From: Pseudonocardia sp. N23
Lineage (GTDB): Bacteria; Actinomycetota; Actinomycetes; Mycobacteriales; Pseudonocardiaceae
Reading direction: 5' to 3'
NCBI RefSeq assembly: GCF_002583555.1
Contig: NZ_BEGX01000114.1
Location: 153,689-217,688 of the forward strand
Length of the DNA: 64,000 nt
The notes under the pieces are model-generated. The model made no database searches and was not told the DNA's origin. It saw only the letters and a program-made list of their open reading frames with translations. Shown here piece by piece: positions 25,055-33,762 of the stretch; the stretch's first letter is position 1; each line of letters begins with the position of its first letter. The position numbers and the translations under genes are program-made.

Positions 25055-26706
25055 CACCCGAGGATCACCACGGCGCGCGAGCGGTGCCGCTTCCGGTACG
25101 ACTTCGACTCCAGCACCGCCCGCCGCGCCATCCTCGCGATCACCAGCGACACCGCCGCATCCACCTTCCGATCCCGGTCCGGGCCCTTCCCGATCGAGAT
25201 CCGATCCCGGTACGGCCGCCGCCACGCGCTGTAGACGTGCCGGGCCATCACCCGGTCCCCCGAGTGCAGCAGCGTCCCCTGCTCGATCTCCGACGCCACC
25301 AGCTCGGCCCCGAGCGCGAACCGGTAGATGTGGCGGCGCATGTCGAACGCAATCGGGTCCGACGGCGACCCCTGCGACGCCGGGGTCGCCGGCGCGTCGT
25401 AGCCCGCGCCCCACCGGCCCGGCCACTCCACCCGCACCAACTGCTCCATCGGCCGCACGTCTGACCACAACGCGCACACCCGGTACCGCTCGTGCGCCTG
25501 CGTCACCCAGTAGTCCAGCTCGGCGACGTCGACCGGCGCCCCGGCGTGCCGCGGCTCGTGGATCCAGATCGGCCACGAGAAGCCGTCCGAGATGCGGCAC
25601 GCGACCAGAGCCGTCGCGTCGTCGGACTCCGACGGGTCCAGCCCCAGCGCGATCTCCTCGCCATCCTCGACGACCACGCCCGGGTCCGCGCACGCGTCGT
25701 AGGCCTGCGCAGCCACCCACGTCGAGTACGACGACACCCGCCAGTTCCCGAACTCGCGCTGCGACCGCTCGATCGGCCGCTTCGGGTCCAGCACCTGCTC
25801 GAGGATCTGCTCCTGGTCCACCCACGGGCAGTCGTGATAGATCGTCGCCAGCGCCGCTCGGATCGACTCCGGGTCCGACCAGTCCGTGTCCGTCGGGGCC
25901 TCCCGCACCACCATCAGCAGGCGCTGCCGGCCCCGGGTGCGGCCCTCCTGCTCCGCCGACCACGCCTCCCACAGCGCCTCCGCCACCGAGCCCGACCCCG
26001 GCTCCGGCGCGTTCGCCAGCCCGAGGACCCGGGCGCCCGGCACCTTCGTCGCGTTGTCCGACAGCACGTCGTAGAACTCGTGCCCGTGGTTGCTGACCGT
26101 CCACTCCGACAGCTCGTCGGCCACCACGAACGTCGGCCGGCCACCACGCGCCGTCGCCGGCGACGACGTCGTCACCCGCAACTCGCCGCCCGTGATCCCC
26201 GGCGACGACGGCACGTAGATCCGCTCCCGGCCCGGGTCCAGGTTGTAGATCCGCTGCAGCGGCGTCCCCCGCGCCGTCCACGCCCCGACGTACTTGAACG
26301 TGTTCCCCACCTGCGCCTGCGACACCGCCGACAGCTGGACGAGCGGCATCGACACCGGCCGGCCCAGCGCTCCCCCGGGCACGTCGGCGTCCCAGCCCCC
26401 GAACCGCACCGGGCCCAGCAGCTCGGCCAGCGACAGGAACCCGGCCGTCGGCGACTTGATGGTGCCGCGCGCGAGCCGGACCAGCGCGGCCCGGTACAGC
26501 CACCGGGCCCGCTCGTCGAGCGCGTACCACCACAGCACGAACCGGATCTGGTAGTCGGTCAGCGTCAGCGGCTGCCCTGCCAGCTCACCGTCCGGGACGT
26601 AGAACAGTGGCTCCCCGTGCTGGGCGCCCGCAGCCCACGCGAGCACTCCCCAGCCCAGCGTCCGGTCCGGGATCCCCGCCGGCAGCGTGTCCAGCGGCTC
26701 CAGCAC
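25054..26706 (-). CDS. Terminase large subunit
   Basis: 550 residues. The ATPase domain has LARGTIKSPTAGFLSLAELL as the Walker A region and PTFVVADELSEW as Walker B with the catalytic Glu. The nuclease domain has LGLDPSESDDATALV (first metal Asp) and DRDRKVDAAVSLVIARM (last Asp). Walker A reads TIKS where relatives usually have NGKS, so Gly before Lys is replaced by Ile; this is unusual but the Lys and Ser are kept. It packages DNA into the head with the small subunit encoded upstream. Confidence 0.92.
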   Translation of the reverse strand: MLEPLDTLPAGIPDRTLGWGVLAWAAGAQHGEPLFYVPDGELAGQPLTLTDYQIRFVLWWYALDERARWLYRAALVRLARGTIKSPTAGFLSLAELLGPVRFGGWDADVPGGALGRPVSMPLVQLSAVSQAQVGNTFKYVGAWTARGTPLQRIYNLDPGRERIYVPSSPGITGGELRVTTSSPATARGGRPTFVVADELSEWTVSNHGHEFYDVLSDNATKVPGARVLGLANAPEPGSGSVAEALWEAWSAEQEGRTRGRQRLLMVVREAPTDTDWSDPESIRAALATIYHDCPWVDQEQILEQVLDPKRPIERSQREFGNWRVSSYSTWVAAQAYDACADPGVVVEDGEEIALGLDPSESDDATALVACRISDGFSWPIWIHEPRHAGAPVDVAELDYWVTQAHERYRVCALWSDVRPMEQLVRVEWPGRWGAGYDAPATPASQGSPSDPIAFDMRRHIYRFALGAELVASEIEQGTLLHSGDRVMARHVYSAWRRPYRDRISIGKGPDRDRKVDAAVSLVIARMARRAVLESKSYRKRHRSRAVVILG

Positions 26707-26712
26707 CGCGGG

Positions 26713-27189
26713 TCAGGACCCCGACAGGCGACGCCGCGCGTCGTCGAGGTGCGCGATCCCCGCCTCGACCTCCGCCGCCCGCTGCTCCCCCGCCGACGTC
26801 GACGCACCCCCAGCCGGAGGACGGCCCGACGCCCCAGGCGGCGCCAGCTCGACGTGCGCCTGCCGCCGCGACCGCTCCGTGCACAGCAGCTGCTCCATGC
26901 CGCGCATCACCGAGTCGTAGCTCGACGCCTTCGCCTCCGGGTCGGCGAGGACCCGCGACATCTGCTCGGCGAGGAACCATGCCGCCATCCGATCGGACGG
27001 CTGGTAGTAGAACGCCTGCCCCGATTCCCGCAGCGACAGATACCAGTCCCGGGCCGCCGGGTGCCATTTCGACGACGCCCGCCGCCATTCCGGAACCCGC
27101 CTCGCCGATTCCGGCGCGGCCGGGGGTGTGTCGACGACCCGCTTGTTCCGGCGCTGCCGCTGCTCCGCAGGCTTCGGAATCGTGGCCAT
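26713..27189 (-). CDS. Terminase small subunit
   Basis: 158 residues with GGAGG 7 bases before the ATG. The N terminus is basic. WHPAARDWYLSLRESGQAFY with DRMAAWFLAEQMSRVL is the conserved core of this small-terminase family in actinophages. It recognises the packaging site and lies 6 bases upstream of the large subunit gene. Confidence 0.88.
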   Translation of the reverse strand: MATIPKPAEQRQRRNKRVVDTPPAAPESARRVPEWRRASSKWHPAARDWYLSLRESGQAFYYQPSDRMAAWFLAEQMSRVLADPEAKASSYDSVMRGMEQLLCTERSRRQAHVELAPPGASGRPPAGGASTSAGEQRAAEVEAGIAHLDDARRRLSGS

Positions 27190-27282
27190 TCGACAACCTC
27201 CAAGGGCGTGTCCACCGAAACGGGACAACGGGAATGGTAATCGGGCGGCCGCATTGCTCCCAGGCGTACGGGATCCGGCGGG

Positions 27283-28188
27283 CTATGCCTCCCGTAGCGG
27301 CTCCCGGCCGGGCGGGGGGAGGGGGCCCGTGGGTCCGCTGACCATCGCTGCGACCGCCTCGACGAGCTGGTCCGCCTTGAGGCTGTTGCATCGGGCGTGG
27401 GCGGTTCGGACGTTGGCGTAGCTGTGCCGGCCGCCCCGGGCCAGCGGGACGACGTGGTCGAGCGTCGCGGCGAGTGGGCGCCAGGTCTGGCTGGGTCGGC
27501 CGTCGCAGGGTGTGCCGCAGAGGTGGCAGAGCCAGCTATCGCGCTCGAAGACGACGATGGCGATGACGTCCTCGTCGTAGGCGTTGCGCTCTCGTGCGCG
27601 ACGTCGGCGGGCTGCGGTGCGGCGCTGGCATGACCGTGAGCAGGTCGTGATGACGCCGCTGTACCCGGCGCGTCGATCGATGGTGAACCAGGTGCCGCAG
27701 TCGCACCGACTGGTGACGAATCTCGGTACCGATCGACTGCGGCGGGCTCGCTTCGCGCACTGCTTCCTGCACCAGCGCTGCTCGATGTGGTGTGGGGTGA
27801 ACGGCTCGTGGCACCCGGGGCACGTTCGGCTGGGTGGGGGTCCTGCGCAGAGCACCCGGGGGGTGGTGCTGGCAAGGATGTTCTGCACGGTCCTGGTGTG
27901 GCGCTCGGCCTTGTCCGGGGCGTGCCGGGTGGCTGCGGCGCAGAGGTTGTCGCAGTGCGGCTGGTGGCCGGCCTTGAGGTTCCGCGGGTCTCGCTGCAGG
28001 GCTCGGCCGCACCAGCCGCAGGGCACGGTGACGCGGTAGGCCTGGTGGTAGCCGCGTTGGCGTTGGGCTCGTGAGGTGGCTCGTCCTGTGCAGCGGCGGG
28101 AGCAGTAGCGCTTGTCGCTGCGGCCGGTGACGGGGCTGTGGCACTCGGGGCATGTGCGTGAGGGTGCGTCGAGGGTGGCGGCTGGCAC
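27283..28188 (-). CDS. HNH endonuclease with multiple zinc ribbons
   Basis: 301 residues. Three or four CxxC zinc-binding pairs (CPECHSP, CGWCGRA, CPGCHEP, CDCGTW) precede a C-terminal HNH domain: CHLCGTPC, LDHVVPLARGG and NVRTAHARCNSLK. It lies next to the terminase genes, where HNH proteins stimulate terminase cleavage in several phages. The long zinc-rich N-terminal part is unusual and may bind DNA or be a homing-endonuclease targeting module. Confidence 0.85.
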   Translation of the reverse strand: MPAATLDAPSRTCPECHSPVTGRSDKRYCSRRCTGRATSRAQRQRGYHQAYRVTVPCGWCGRALQRDPRNLKAGHQPHCDNLCAAATRHAPDKAERHTRTVQNILASTTPRVLCAGPPPSRTCPGCHEPFTPHHIEQRWCRKQCAKRARRSRSVPRFVTSRCDCGTWFTIDRRAGYSGVITTCSRSCQRRTAARRRRARERNAYDEDVIAIVVFERDSWLCHLCGTPCDGRPSQTWRPLAATLDHVVPLARGGRHSYANVRTAHARCNSLKADQLVEAVAAMVSGPTGPLPPPGREPLREA

Positions 28189-28271
28189 GGGTGGCGTGTC
28201 CTTCGGGACATCGCCACCGGGGCGTCAGGGTGTGGCCACCTGGGCCGTGTGCTGTTCATGGTCGCGCGCGG

Positions 28272-28517
28272 TCAGTCCGCGAGGTGGCCTTCCTCGTACA
28301 CGGCGGCCCATTTACCGCGCAGTGCGCCTGCGGTGGCCTCGACTCGTTGGCCGGTGTCGGGGTCGTGGCGGTACAGGGTGAGGTCGCCGTCGTCGTCCCA
28401 GCGGAAGGAGGTGGTGGCGGTGGGCCATTTGAGAACGGTTCCGTCGGTGAGGATGACGACGGTGCAGCCCGGCTGGGCCTGCTCGTCGGCCTGCTCGGTC
28501 TGGTGCTGCTCGGTCAT
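28272..28517 (-). CDS. Small phage protein
   Basis: 81 residues. A Gln/Glu-rich N terminus is followed by a beta-rich domain: TVVILTDGTVLKWPTATTSF and DLTLYRHDPDTGQRVEATAG, and a helix ending EEGHLAD. The ATG overlaps the upstream HNH stop. Not recognised. Confidence 0.6.
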   Translation of the reverse strand: MTEQHQTEQADEQAQPGCTVVILTDGTVLKWPTATTSFRWDDDGDLTLYRHDPDTGQRVEATAGALRGKWAAVYEEGHLAD

Positions 28518-28801
28518 GGTGTGACTCCTGGGTGCGGTTGGGCTGGGCGTCGTGTGGCTGCGTGGCGGATGGTGTTGGCGTCGCGGGCGGTGATGGTGGC
28601 GTGGCATCGGGTGCAGGCGGCGACGAGGAGGTGGAGGCGGTGGTCGTCGTGTGCGCCGGTGTGGTGGACCTCGTTGGCCTTGGTCTCGCAGCCGGGGAGT
28701 CGGAGCTGGCATTGCTCGTGGTCGCGGGCGAGGACGTGGGCGCGGATGCCGTTGCGGCCGTACCACCCGGGGGGTAGTGGTGAGCGCCGGCGGGGGGTCA
28801 C
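28514..28801 (-). CDS. Small HNH endonuclease
   Basis: 95 residues. The HNH core is visible: CQLRLPGCETKANEVHHTGA and LVAACTRCHATIT. This compact single-domain form is common beside actinophage terminases, where it may nick or help cut cos DNA. Start and stop overlap both neighbours. Confidence 0.85.
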   Translation of the reverse strand: MTPRRRSPLPPGWYGRNGIRAHVLARDHEQCQLRLPGCETKANEVHHTGAHDDHRLHLLVAACTRCHATITARDANTIRHAATRRPAQPHPGVTP

Positions 28802-29019
28802 TGCGGGGCACCCGGGGGGTTGTCCTGGGCGACGCCGAAGACGAACCGCTTGGGCACGCCCAGGTCAGGTGGGACGTCGAACACGAGCCACCTGTCGTGC
28901 CCCGTGCCTCGTGTGTGCTCGGCTGCCCACTTGCCGCGCTCGGCTGGGGACTCGAAGGGCATGACGTTGTCGGGGCTGGGCTCGGGCTCGCAGACGCGGC
29001 ACCAGAGCAGGAACATCAC
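28798..29019 (-). CDS. Small phage protein with N-terminal CxxC
   Basis: 73 residues: MMFLLWCRVCEPEPS then FESPAERGKWAAEHTRGTGH and VFDVPPDLG. The CxxC together with the later H residues may form a zinc site (a DUF-type zinc ribbon). Family not identified. Confidence 0.55.
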   Translation of the reverse strand: MMFLLWCRVCEPEPSPDNVMPFESPAERGKWAAEHTRGTGHDRWLVFDVPPDLGVPKRFVFGVAQDNPPGAPQ

Positions 29020-29237
29020 GGTGTCGCTCCTCGGGGGTGCTGGGCCTCGACGTCGCCGAGGCGGAACGGCGGCTGGTAGGTCGGGGTGAACCCGAGCTGG
29101 AACTCGCCGGCGTGGCGGGTGCGCTCGGTGCCGTCGCCTTCGGCCGGTGCTGGCGGTGGGGCGGTGACGGCGGGGTCGGTCTTGGTCAGGCGGATGTCGA
29201 TGACCTCGGTGCCGAGGAGCCAGACGACGATCCTCAT
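29016..29237 (-). CDS. Small hypothetical phage protein
   Basis: 73 residues. MRIVVWLLGTEVIDIRLTKT followed by a Pro-rich linker and GEFQLGFTPTYQPPFRLGD. It resembles many short early actinophage proteins that start MR(I/V)xxWLLGxE but has no assigned role. An alternative start 12 bases upstream would add MGTH. Confidence 0.58.
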   Translation of the reverse strand: MRIVVWLLGTEVIDIRLTKTDPAVTAPPPAPAEGDGTERTRHAGEFQLGFTPTYQPPFRLGDVEAQHPRGATP

Positions 29238-29548
29238 GTGTGTCCCCATCGGTAGCGGTCGCCGTCGACGTCGGGCTGGGCCTCGGGGTTCGGGGGCTGC
29301 GGCGCGGCAGCCCCAGCCGCGATCGGCTTGAGACGCATAGAGATCGTCCCGTCGACGTCGTGCATCCAGACTTCGACGCGGTACGGCCTGCCGTCGTAGA
29401 TCGCGAGCGCGTCCATGTCGCTGAGGTCCTGCGCCTTGCTGATGGCTTTGACGTGCTGCTCGATCGTCAAGTCGAGCCCGACGAGCAGCGCGCTGACCTG
29501 GCGGCGGATGTCGCGAAGGTCGTCGATGGGGCGGTGGACCTCAGGCAT
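29234..29548 (-). CDS. Hypothetical phage protein
   Basis: 104 residues. A helical N terminus (DDLRDIRRQVSALLVGLDLT) leads into YDGRPYRVEVWMHDVDGT, a small beta sheet, and a Pro-rich tail. Stop overlaps the next start. Not recognised. Confidence 0.55.
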   Translation of the reverse strand: MPEVHRPIDDLRDIRRQVSALLVGLDLTIEQHVKAISKAQDLSDMDALAIYDGRPYRVEVWMHDVDGTISMRLKPIAAGAAAPQPPNPEAQPDVDGDRYRWGHT

Positions 29549-31022
29549 CGGTCGGCTCCCGTGCGGTGTCGGCAGCCCCAGCCAGCGGAGCCGGTCGCCA
29601 ATCCGTCTCTCGTGGCCGCTCGAACAGCCGGAACACCAGCCCACCTCCGGGTGCATTGCGGAGGGAGGCGCGAACCTCGGCTTCGTCCGACGACTCGCAC
29701 CACACAGCGGAGCGGTTGGTCGGGTCGCACGCGTGGGGCCCGAACGTCGCCCTCCAGTAGTTCGCGGGTTTCATCGCTGGCCGCTCGTCCGGCTGGGCGG
29801 GGGCGCCCGCCTCGGCCAGCGCGCGGGACACGACGTCGACGATTTTGTACGCGTCAGCGAGGCTCATCGTCGAGTGCGCGTCGTCATCGCTGAGGACGGC
29901 CCAGCGAGAGAGGACAGCCTGCGCCGCAACGCCTCGGCCGTCGGGCTGTGTGTCGTCTCCGGATGCCACAGCCGGGACAGCGGCAGCTCGCTCAGCGTCA
30001 GACGTCCAGGCGCTCACGCGGTGCACGATCGTTCGCGACACCGGCACTGCAGCGGCGATCTCGCCCGGGTGGTCGCCGACCGCCTGCTGTGCCCACGCGC
30101 GCGCATGGAGCTCCGTGGTGACGCCGCCGATCATCTCCACACCGCCGGTCCCGGTCGTGCGCACCGCCCACTCCGTGCGGGTCTCGTCGCGCACCCACGC
30201 CGGTGCGGGCTCGTCCGCCTCGGCGGAACCATGGGCGTTGCCGTGATCAGCATGATCATTGACATGCTCACCGGCGCCGTGTTCGTTGACGGACATGGGC
30301 GCCTCGGCGGAACCACTCGCAGCGGCCCGGTAGGCGGCCACAGCGTCCCGGATGGCCCACAGGTAGTGCTCCAAGCCCTCAGGCTGTCCCGTGCGCTCGC
30401 GCCAGTCGACCCACGCTTCGGCGGCGTCGAGGACGGGGCGGACGGCCTGCACCCGGGCGCGGGCCTGGGCCAGGTCCGCCAGGGCGTCAGCGCGCTCAGC
30501 CACGAGGCGGAACAGCGCAGTCCGGGCGGCGAGAGACGACATGCCCCAGTAGTGCGGCAGAGGGCGCTCCGACGACCAGTCCGCGGTGAGGCCAGCCTCC
30601 TCGGTCCAGCGCTTGGCCTCCTTCCATCGGGCGCGCCACTGATCAACCTCGGAGTCGAGAGCGGCCCGCTTCTGCATCTCCTCTGCCTGGATCTCGTGCG
30701 TGCGACAGCGGAGGCGTTCGACATCCTCGCGGGCCTGGGCCAGGTCGGCGCGGAGAGCGGCCACCTCCGGCGAGCCCTCGACCGCGACCCGGATCATCTC
30801 CCTGGCCGCGATCACCAGCTGCTCGCGCTTGCCCTCGTCCGTCTGCACACCCTCGGCGAAGTCGGCGATCAGGTCGTAGCAGTTCCCGGACGGGATGGCC
30901 CAGTCTCGCCAGAGCAGGCCGTCCTCGCCCTGGTATCGGATGTCCATCGGGTCGGTCTGCGCAGCGATGATCTCGGCGGCCGTCTTCAGCGCGGCGGCCT
31001 CGTCCGGGGTCGGGGCGGTCAC
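29541..31022 (-). CDS. Long coiled-coil early protein
   Basis: 493 residues from GTG. Residues about 85-220 form a heptad-rich coiled coil (RADLAQAREDVERLR, VDQWRARWKEAKRWTEEAG). A His/Glu-rich patch near the middle (VNEHGAGEHVNDHADHGNAH) looks metal-binding. The C-terminal part has WCESSDEAEVRASLRNAPGG. It seems a mosaic of several small early-gene modules fused into one frame. Function unknown. Confidence 0.6.
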   Translation of the reverse strand: MTAPTPDEAAALKTAAEIIAAQTDPMDIRYQGEDGLLWRDWAIPSGNCYDLIADFAEGVQTDEGKREQLVIAAREMIRVAVEGSPEVAALRADLAQAREDVERLRCRTHEIQAEEMQKRAALDSEVDQWRARWKEAKRWTEEAGLTADWSSERPLPHYWGMSSLAARTALFRLVAERADALADLAQARARVQAVRPVLDAAEAWVDWRERTGQPEGLEHYLWAIRDAVAAYRAAASGSAEAPMSVNEHGAGEHVNDHADHGNAHGSAEADEPAPAWVRDETRTEWAVRTTGTGGVEMIGGVTTELHARAWAQQAVGDHPGEIAAAVPVSRTIVHRVSAWTSDAERAAAVPAVASGDDTQPDGRGVAAQAVLSRWAVLSDDDAHSTMSLADAYKIVDVVSRALAEAGAPAQPDERPAMKPANYWRATFGPHACDPTNRSAVWCESSDEAEVRASLRNAPGGGLVFRLFERPRETDWRPAPLAGAADTAREPTDA

Positions 31023-31261
31023 CGGCTCTGCCCCGTGAGGATGTAGTCGGCGGCGCAGGACCCACACCCGCCGCACTGACAGAGCGGGTCGACGCTGTCG
31101 CGGGCTCGCTGATCGACTGCCTCCAGCCGGGGCACGTCGAGCACGTCGGCGATCTCGCGCACCACGTCCCGGCACGCCCCGCACACGCTGCCCAGCCCGG
31201 CGCGGTGACGGCGGGAGTGGAGCAGCTGGGCGGCCGTCTCGACCCGATCCGCGGCGGTCAC
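31019..31261 (-). CDS. Cys-rich small protein
   Basis: 80 residues from a GTG overlapping the upstream TGA. It has SVCGACRDVVREIADVL in the first half and PLCQCGGCGSCAADY at the end, two probable zinc sites. One of a run of small zinc-ribbon proteins in this early region. No known function. Confidence 0.6.
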   Translation of the reverse strand: MTAADRVETAAQLLHSRRHRAGLGSVCGACRDVVREIADVLDVPRLEAVDQRARDSVDPLCQCGGCGSCAADYILTGQSR

Positions 31262-31494
31262 GACGTGCGCCGCCCGTCGCACGTGCACGGGCTGTTCGTG
31301 CAGATCGGGCACGTCCACGGCCGGTCTCGGCTGTCAGCGTTCGGGGGCATCGGGCGTCTCCTCGGGGTGGGGCGGTTCGCTGCGGCGCAGGGCCCGCACA
31401 GCAGCTCGCCGGGGCGGCACGGGTAGACGGGGCGGACCTCGGAGCAGCGGTCGCACGGGTAGATCGGCGCCGGCGGCGCGGGTGTGGTGGTCAC
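31258..31494 (-). CDS. Cys-rich small protein with two zinc sites
   Basis: 78 residues. YPCDRCSEVRPVYPC, ELLCGPCAAANRP and WTCPICTNSPCTCDG give at least nine cysteines in CxxC-type spacing. GTG start coupled to the HNH gene upstream. Unknown role; a DNA- or protein-binding zinc ribbon is likely. Confidence 0.62.
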   Translation of the reverse strand: MTTTPAPPAPIYPCDRCSEVRPVYPCRPGELLCGPCAAANRPTPRRRPMPPNADSRDRPWTCPICTNSPCTCDGRRTS

Positions 31495-32147
31495 GAGGGC
31501 ACCGTCCAGCGACCGTGCCGACCTCGGCCGACGAACGTCAGCGGCGGTGGGCAACTGACGTGGCCCCAGGTGCGGCCAGTGGCCACGGACGAGATCGTCT
31601 CGGGGTCCACATCGAACCGTTCCGCCAGAGCGGGCCCGGACTGACCGTCGAGCAGGGCCTCTCGGATCTGCTGGACGAGGTGCTCGGTCAGCTTCGCCCC
31701 GGACGCGCGGGAGCCGCGGACGATGACCTTGCGGCCCTTGCGGTCGCGGTCCTCGTTGTTGTCCCGCGGCGTGCCCAGGAACAGGTGCGTCGGCTCGATG
31801 CAGGCAGGCGTGTCGCAGCGGTGGCACACGAACATGCCCTTCGGCACGGTCCGCCCAGTGGCCAGTTCCCAGGCCAGGATGTGCGCCCCCACCGAGCGAC
31901 CATCGGTGAGCGTCAGCTTGCGGTAGCCGAAGCCACGCAGCTTCCAACGGGGCCGGTAGATCAGGCACTCGCCGCGCCGTTCGCTGCCGTAGTCGAGTCG
32001 TTCAGCGACGGTCGAGCCGACAGGAGCCCGATCCACGACCAGGCTCGTTGTGTCGCCGTGGCGCTGCCAGCGGCGGTAGTGCATCGAGCACCAGCCGTGC
32101 TTACCGTGTCGCTCACGGGCGCAGGTCTCGATCTTGCACTCAGGCAC
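31491..32147 (-). CDS. HNH homing-type endonuclease (HNH_3)
   Basis: 218 residues. A zinc-like N terminus (CKIETCARERHGKHGWCSMH), then the HNH_3 core: FVCHRCDTPACIEPTHLFLG followed by TPRDNNEDRDRKGR. A C-terminal helix-turn-helix (LAERFDVDPETISSVATGRTW) probably recognises the target. This layout is that of free-standing homing endonucleases in phages, which copy themselves between genomes. Confidence 0.85.
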   Translation of the reverse strand: MPECKIETCARERHGKHGWCSMHYRRWQRHGDTTSLVVDRAPVGSTVAERLDYGSERRGECLIYRPRWKLRGFGYRKLTLTDGRSVGAHILAWELATGRTVPKGMFVCHRCDTPACIEPTHLFLGTPRDNNEDRDRKGRKVIVRGSRASGAKLTEHLVQQIREALLDGQSGPALAERFDVDPETISSVATGRTWGHVSCPPPLTFVGRGRHGRWTVPS

Positions 32148-32706
32148 GGACGTTCTCCCTGTCCGGCCACTGGGCCTTTCTCAGCCAGTCGACGCCTCGT
32201 CTCCCGTCCAAGTACGGCCCTTCCCAGCCGAGCCAGTCCGCGGCGCAGGTGCACATCGCGACGGCGTCGGCCTCGTCCGCGCTGATCCGGCCGAGGCCTT
32301 GCCCGGGCCACGCGAGCGCGACGGCGCGCTTCACGTCGTCCTTCGTGGCGTTGCCCTTGCCCGCGATGTAGCCCTTCACCGTCGACGGGGCGAGCACCGC
32401 GACGGGGATCTGGTGGTGCAGCAGGCGGCGGACGACGGCCCACCAGACACCGGCGCGCTCGTGGGGCTGCCCGTGCTGCGCGGCGTGCGCGGGGCCCTCG
32501 ACGACTGCGAGGATCGTGCCGGTGGTGGCGAGCCCGACGGCCCAGGACGCCATGACGCCGATGCGGTCGGCGGTGGCTTCGAGACCGGCGCCGGTGGCAA
32601 GGGTGGGCGAGGTCTTGAGCCAGGTGTCGACGCGGCCGTCGGCGGTGAGGGTGGCGGCGCCGGCCTTGGCGAGGCCGAGGTCGAGGGCGAGGACATGGTC
32701 GGTCAT
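32140..32706 (-). CDS. RuvC-like Holliday junction resolvase
   Basis: 188 residues with the RNase H fold: LALDLGLAKAG holds the first Asp, AVVEGPAHAA the Glu, and ISADEADAVAMC the C-terminal acidic pair. It would resolve branched DNA before packaging. Located between early genes and the HNH module. Confidence 0.85.
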   Translation of the reverse strand: MTDHVLALDLGLAKAGAATLTADGRVDTWLKTSPTLATGAGLEATADRIGVMASWAVGLATTGTILAVVEGPAHAAQHGQPHERAGVWWAVVRRLLHHQIPVAVLAPSTVKGYIAGKGNATKDDVKRAVALAWPGQGLGRISADEADAVAMCTCAADWLGWEGPYLDGRRGVDWLRKAQWPDRENVRA

Positions 32707-32900
32707 CGCGGCGGCCAGATCATGACAGCGGCACCGATCACCGCGAGCGCGACGATCGGCGCACCCGGCAGGACGAGGAGGAGCCAGAGCTGGTCTCCCG
32801 TGCTCTGGGCCAGCCAGAGGCCGGTGATCATGACGAGCCCGAGCAGTACTGACGAGAAGAGGGCGATGCGCTCGGCGAGCTGCTGCATCGGCGGCTTCAT
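32703..32900 (-). CDS. Two-TM small membrane protein
   Basis: 65 residues with two membrane helices: about 12-31 (LFSSVLLGLVMITGLWLAQS) and 39-60. ATG overlaps the preceding stop. It forms a pair with the next membrane gene; a role in early membrane modification or exclusion is possible. Confidence 0.6.
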   Translation of the reverse strand: MKPPMQQLAERIALFSSVLLGLVMITGLWLAQSTGDQLWLLLVLPGAPIVALAVIGAAVMIWPPR

Positions 32901-33253
32901 CGTGACCTCCGGAGCAGCGCGACGATGCCGACGACGACCACAGCGGCGACGACCGCGCCCGGCATGATCCCGAGCAGCCACAGCAGGTTCCCGGTCACGT
33001 AGAGCCCGCCGGTCGAGACGAGCACCGCGAGGGAGCACGTCGCCGCCACGATGCGCAGGGTCTGGCCGCCGTCGTCGATGGCCTGGTTCAGCTGGTGGTC
33101 GTACCCGTTCGTCGCCGGCGGGGCGGGTTCCCAGTGGCCGGGGAGCCACGGGTGCTGCTGGATCGGCTCGGTGTGGGGTTCGACGGCGGGGATGCGGGCG
33201 GTGGCGCAGCGGGGGCAGCGCGGGTCGTCGCAGCCGCGGCACGGGTCAGGCAT
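32897..33253 (-). CDS. Zinc-ribbon membrane protein
   Basis: 118 residues. The N terminus has CRGCDDPRCPRC (four cysteines), a cytoplasmic linker rich in Pro/His, and two membrane helices near 70-88 and 94-113. Coupled to the small membrane protein downstream. Unknown function. Confidence 0.6.
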   Translation of the reverse strand: MPDPCRGCDDPRCPRCATARIPAVEPHTEPIQQHPWLPGHWEPAPPATNGYDHQLNQAIDDGGQTLRIVAATCSLAVLVSTGGLYVTGNLLWLLGIMPGAVVAAVVVVGIVALLRRSR

Positions 33254-33509
33254 CGGTGGCCTCCTCGAGGAACGTCGCGACGGCGTCCCACTCGTCGGCG
33301 TCGGTGATCGATCCGGCGTGGCCGGCGCGGATCGCGTCGCGGATCTCGTCGGCCACCTGGCGGCGGGTCTGGACGGACAGGGCGGCGCGGTGCTCGCGCA
33401 GCGCCTGGGTGACGTCGGCGACGGCGTAGGTGCGGCGGCCGAGGGCGTAGCGGAAGGCGTAGACGAGGAGTTCGGGCGCGACGGTGATCGCGTGGGTGGT
33501 GTCAGCCAC
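33246..33509 (-). CDS. Hypothetical helical phage protein
   Basis: 87 residues, nearly all helix: LLVYAFRYALGRRTYAVADV, REHRAALSVQTRRQVADEIR and DADEWDAVATFLEEA. GTG start. Similar small proteins occur in actinophage early regions; role unknown. Confidence 0.58.
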   Translation of the reverse strand: MADTTHAITVAPELLVYAFRYALGRRTYAVADVTQALREHRAALSVQTRRQVADEIRDAIRAGHAGSITDADEWDAVATFLEEATDA

Positions 33510-33762
33510 GGCGGCCGCCGGTGTACGGCCGGGACGGCGGCGTCCAGCCGAGGGCGAGCATCGTGCCGAGGACCTTGCGGGCCAGCGCCGCGTCGGACAG
33601 GTCGGGCCAGGACGGCAACGGTGGGCGGCCCATGCGGTCGCGGCACTGGAGTCGGCCTCGGACGTCGAGGAGGACCTCGACGCGCATCGCGGCGTAGTCG
33701 ATCGGGTCGTCGCCGTTGGCGTAGGCCTCGACGGCGAGTACATCGAGTGTCGAGTCAGGCAT
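33502..33762 (-). CDS. Hypothetical phage protein
   Basis: 86 residues. VEVLLDVRGRLQCRDRMGRP suggests a small beta hairpin, followed by helix DAALARKVLGTMLALGW. Overlaps both neighbours. Unknown. Confidence 0.55.
   Translation of the reverse strand: MPDSTLDVLAVEAYANGDDPIDYAAMRVEVLLDVRGRLQCRDRMGRPPLPSWPDLSDAALARKVLGTMLALGWTPPSRPYTGGRRG

Noticed and set aside
25492..27240. Plus-strand frame of 582 codons opposite the terminase genes
   Set aside because: Shadow of TerL and TerS; Arg/Pro/His-rich with no family features.
31022..31184. N-terminal extension of the long coiled-coil early protein
   Set aside because: The frame stays open, but the segment is an Arg-rich shadow of the Cys-rich gene 31019-31261. 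GTG at 31022 overlaps that gene's stop as elsewhere in the operon.
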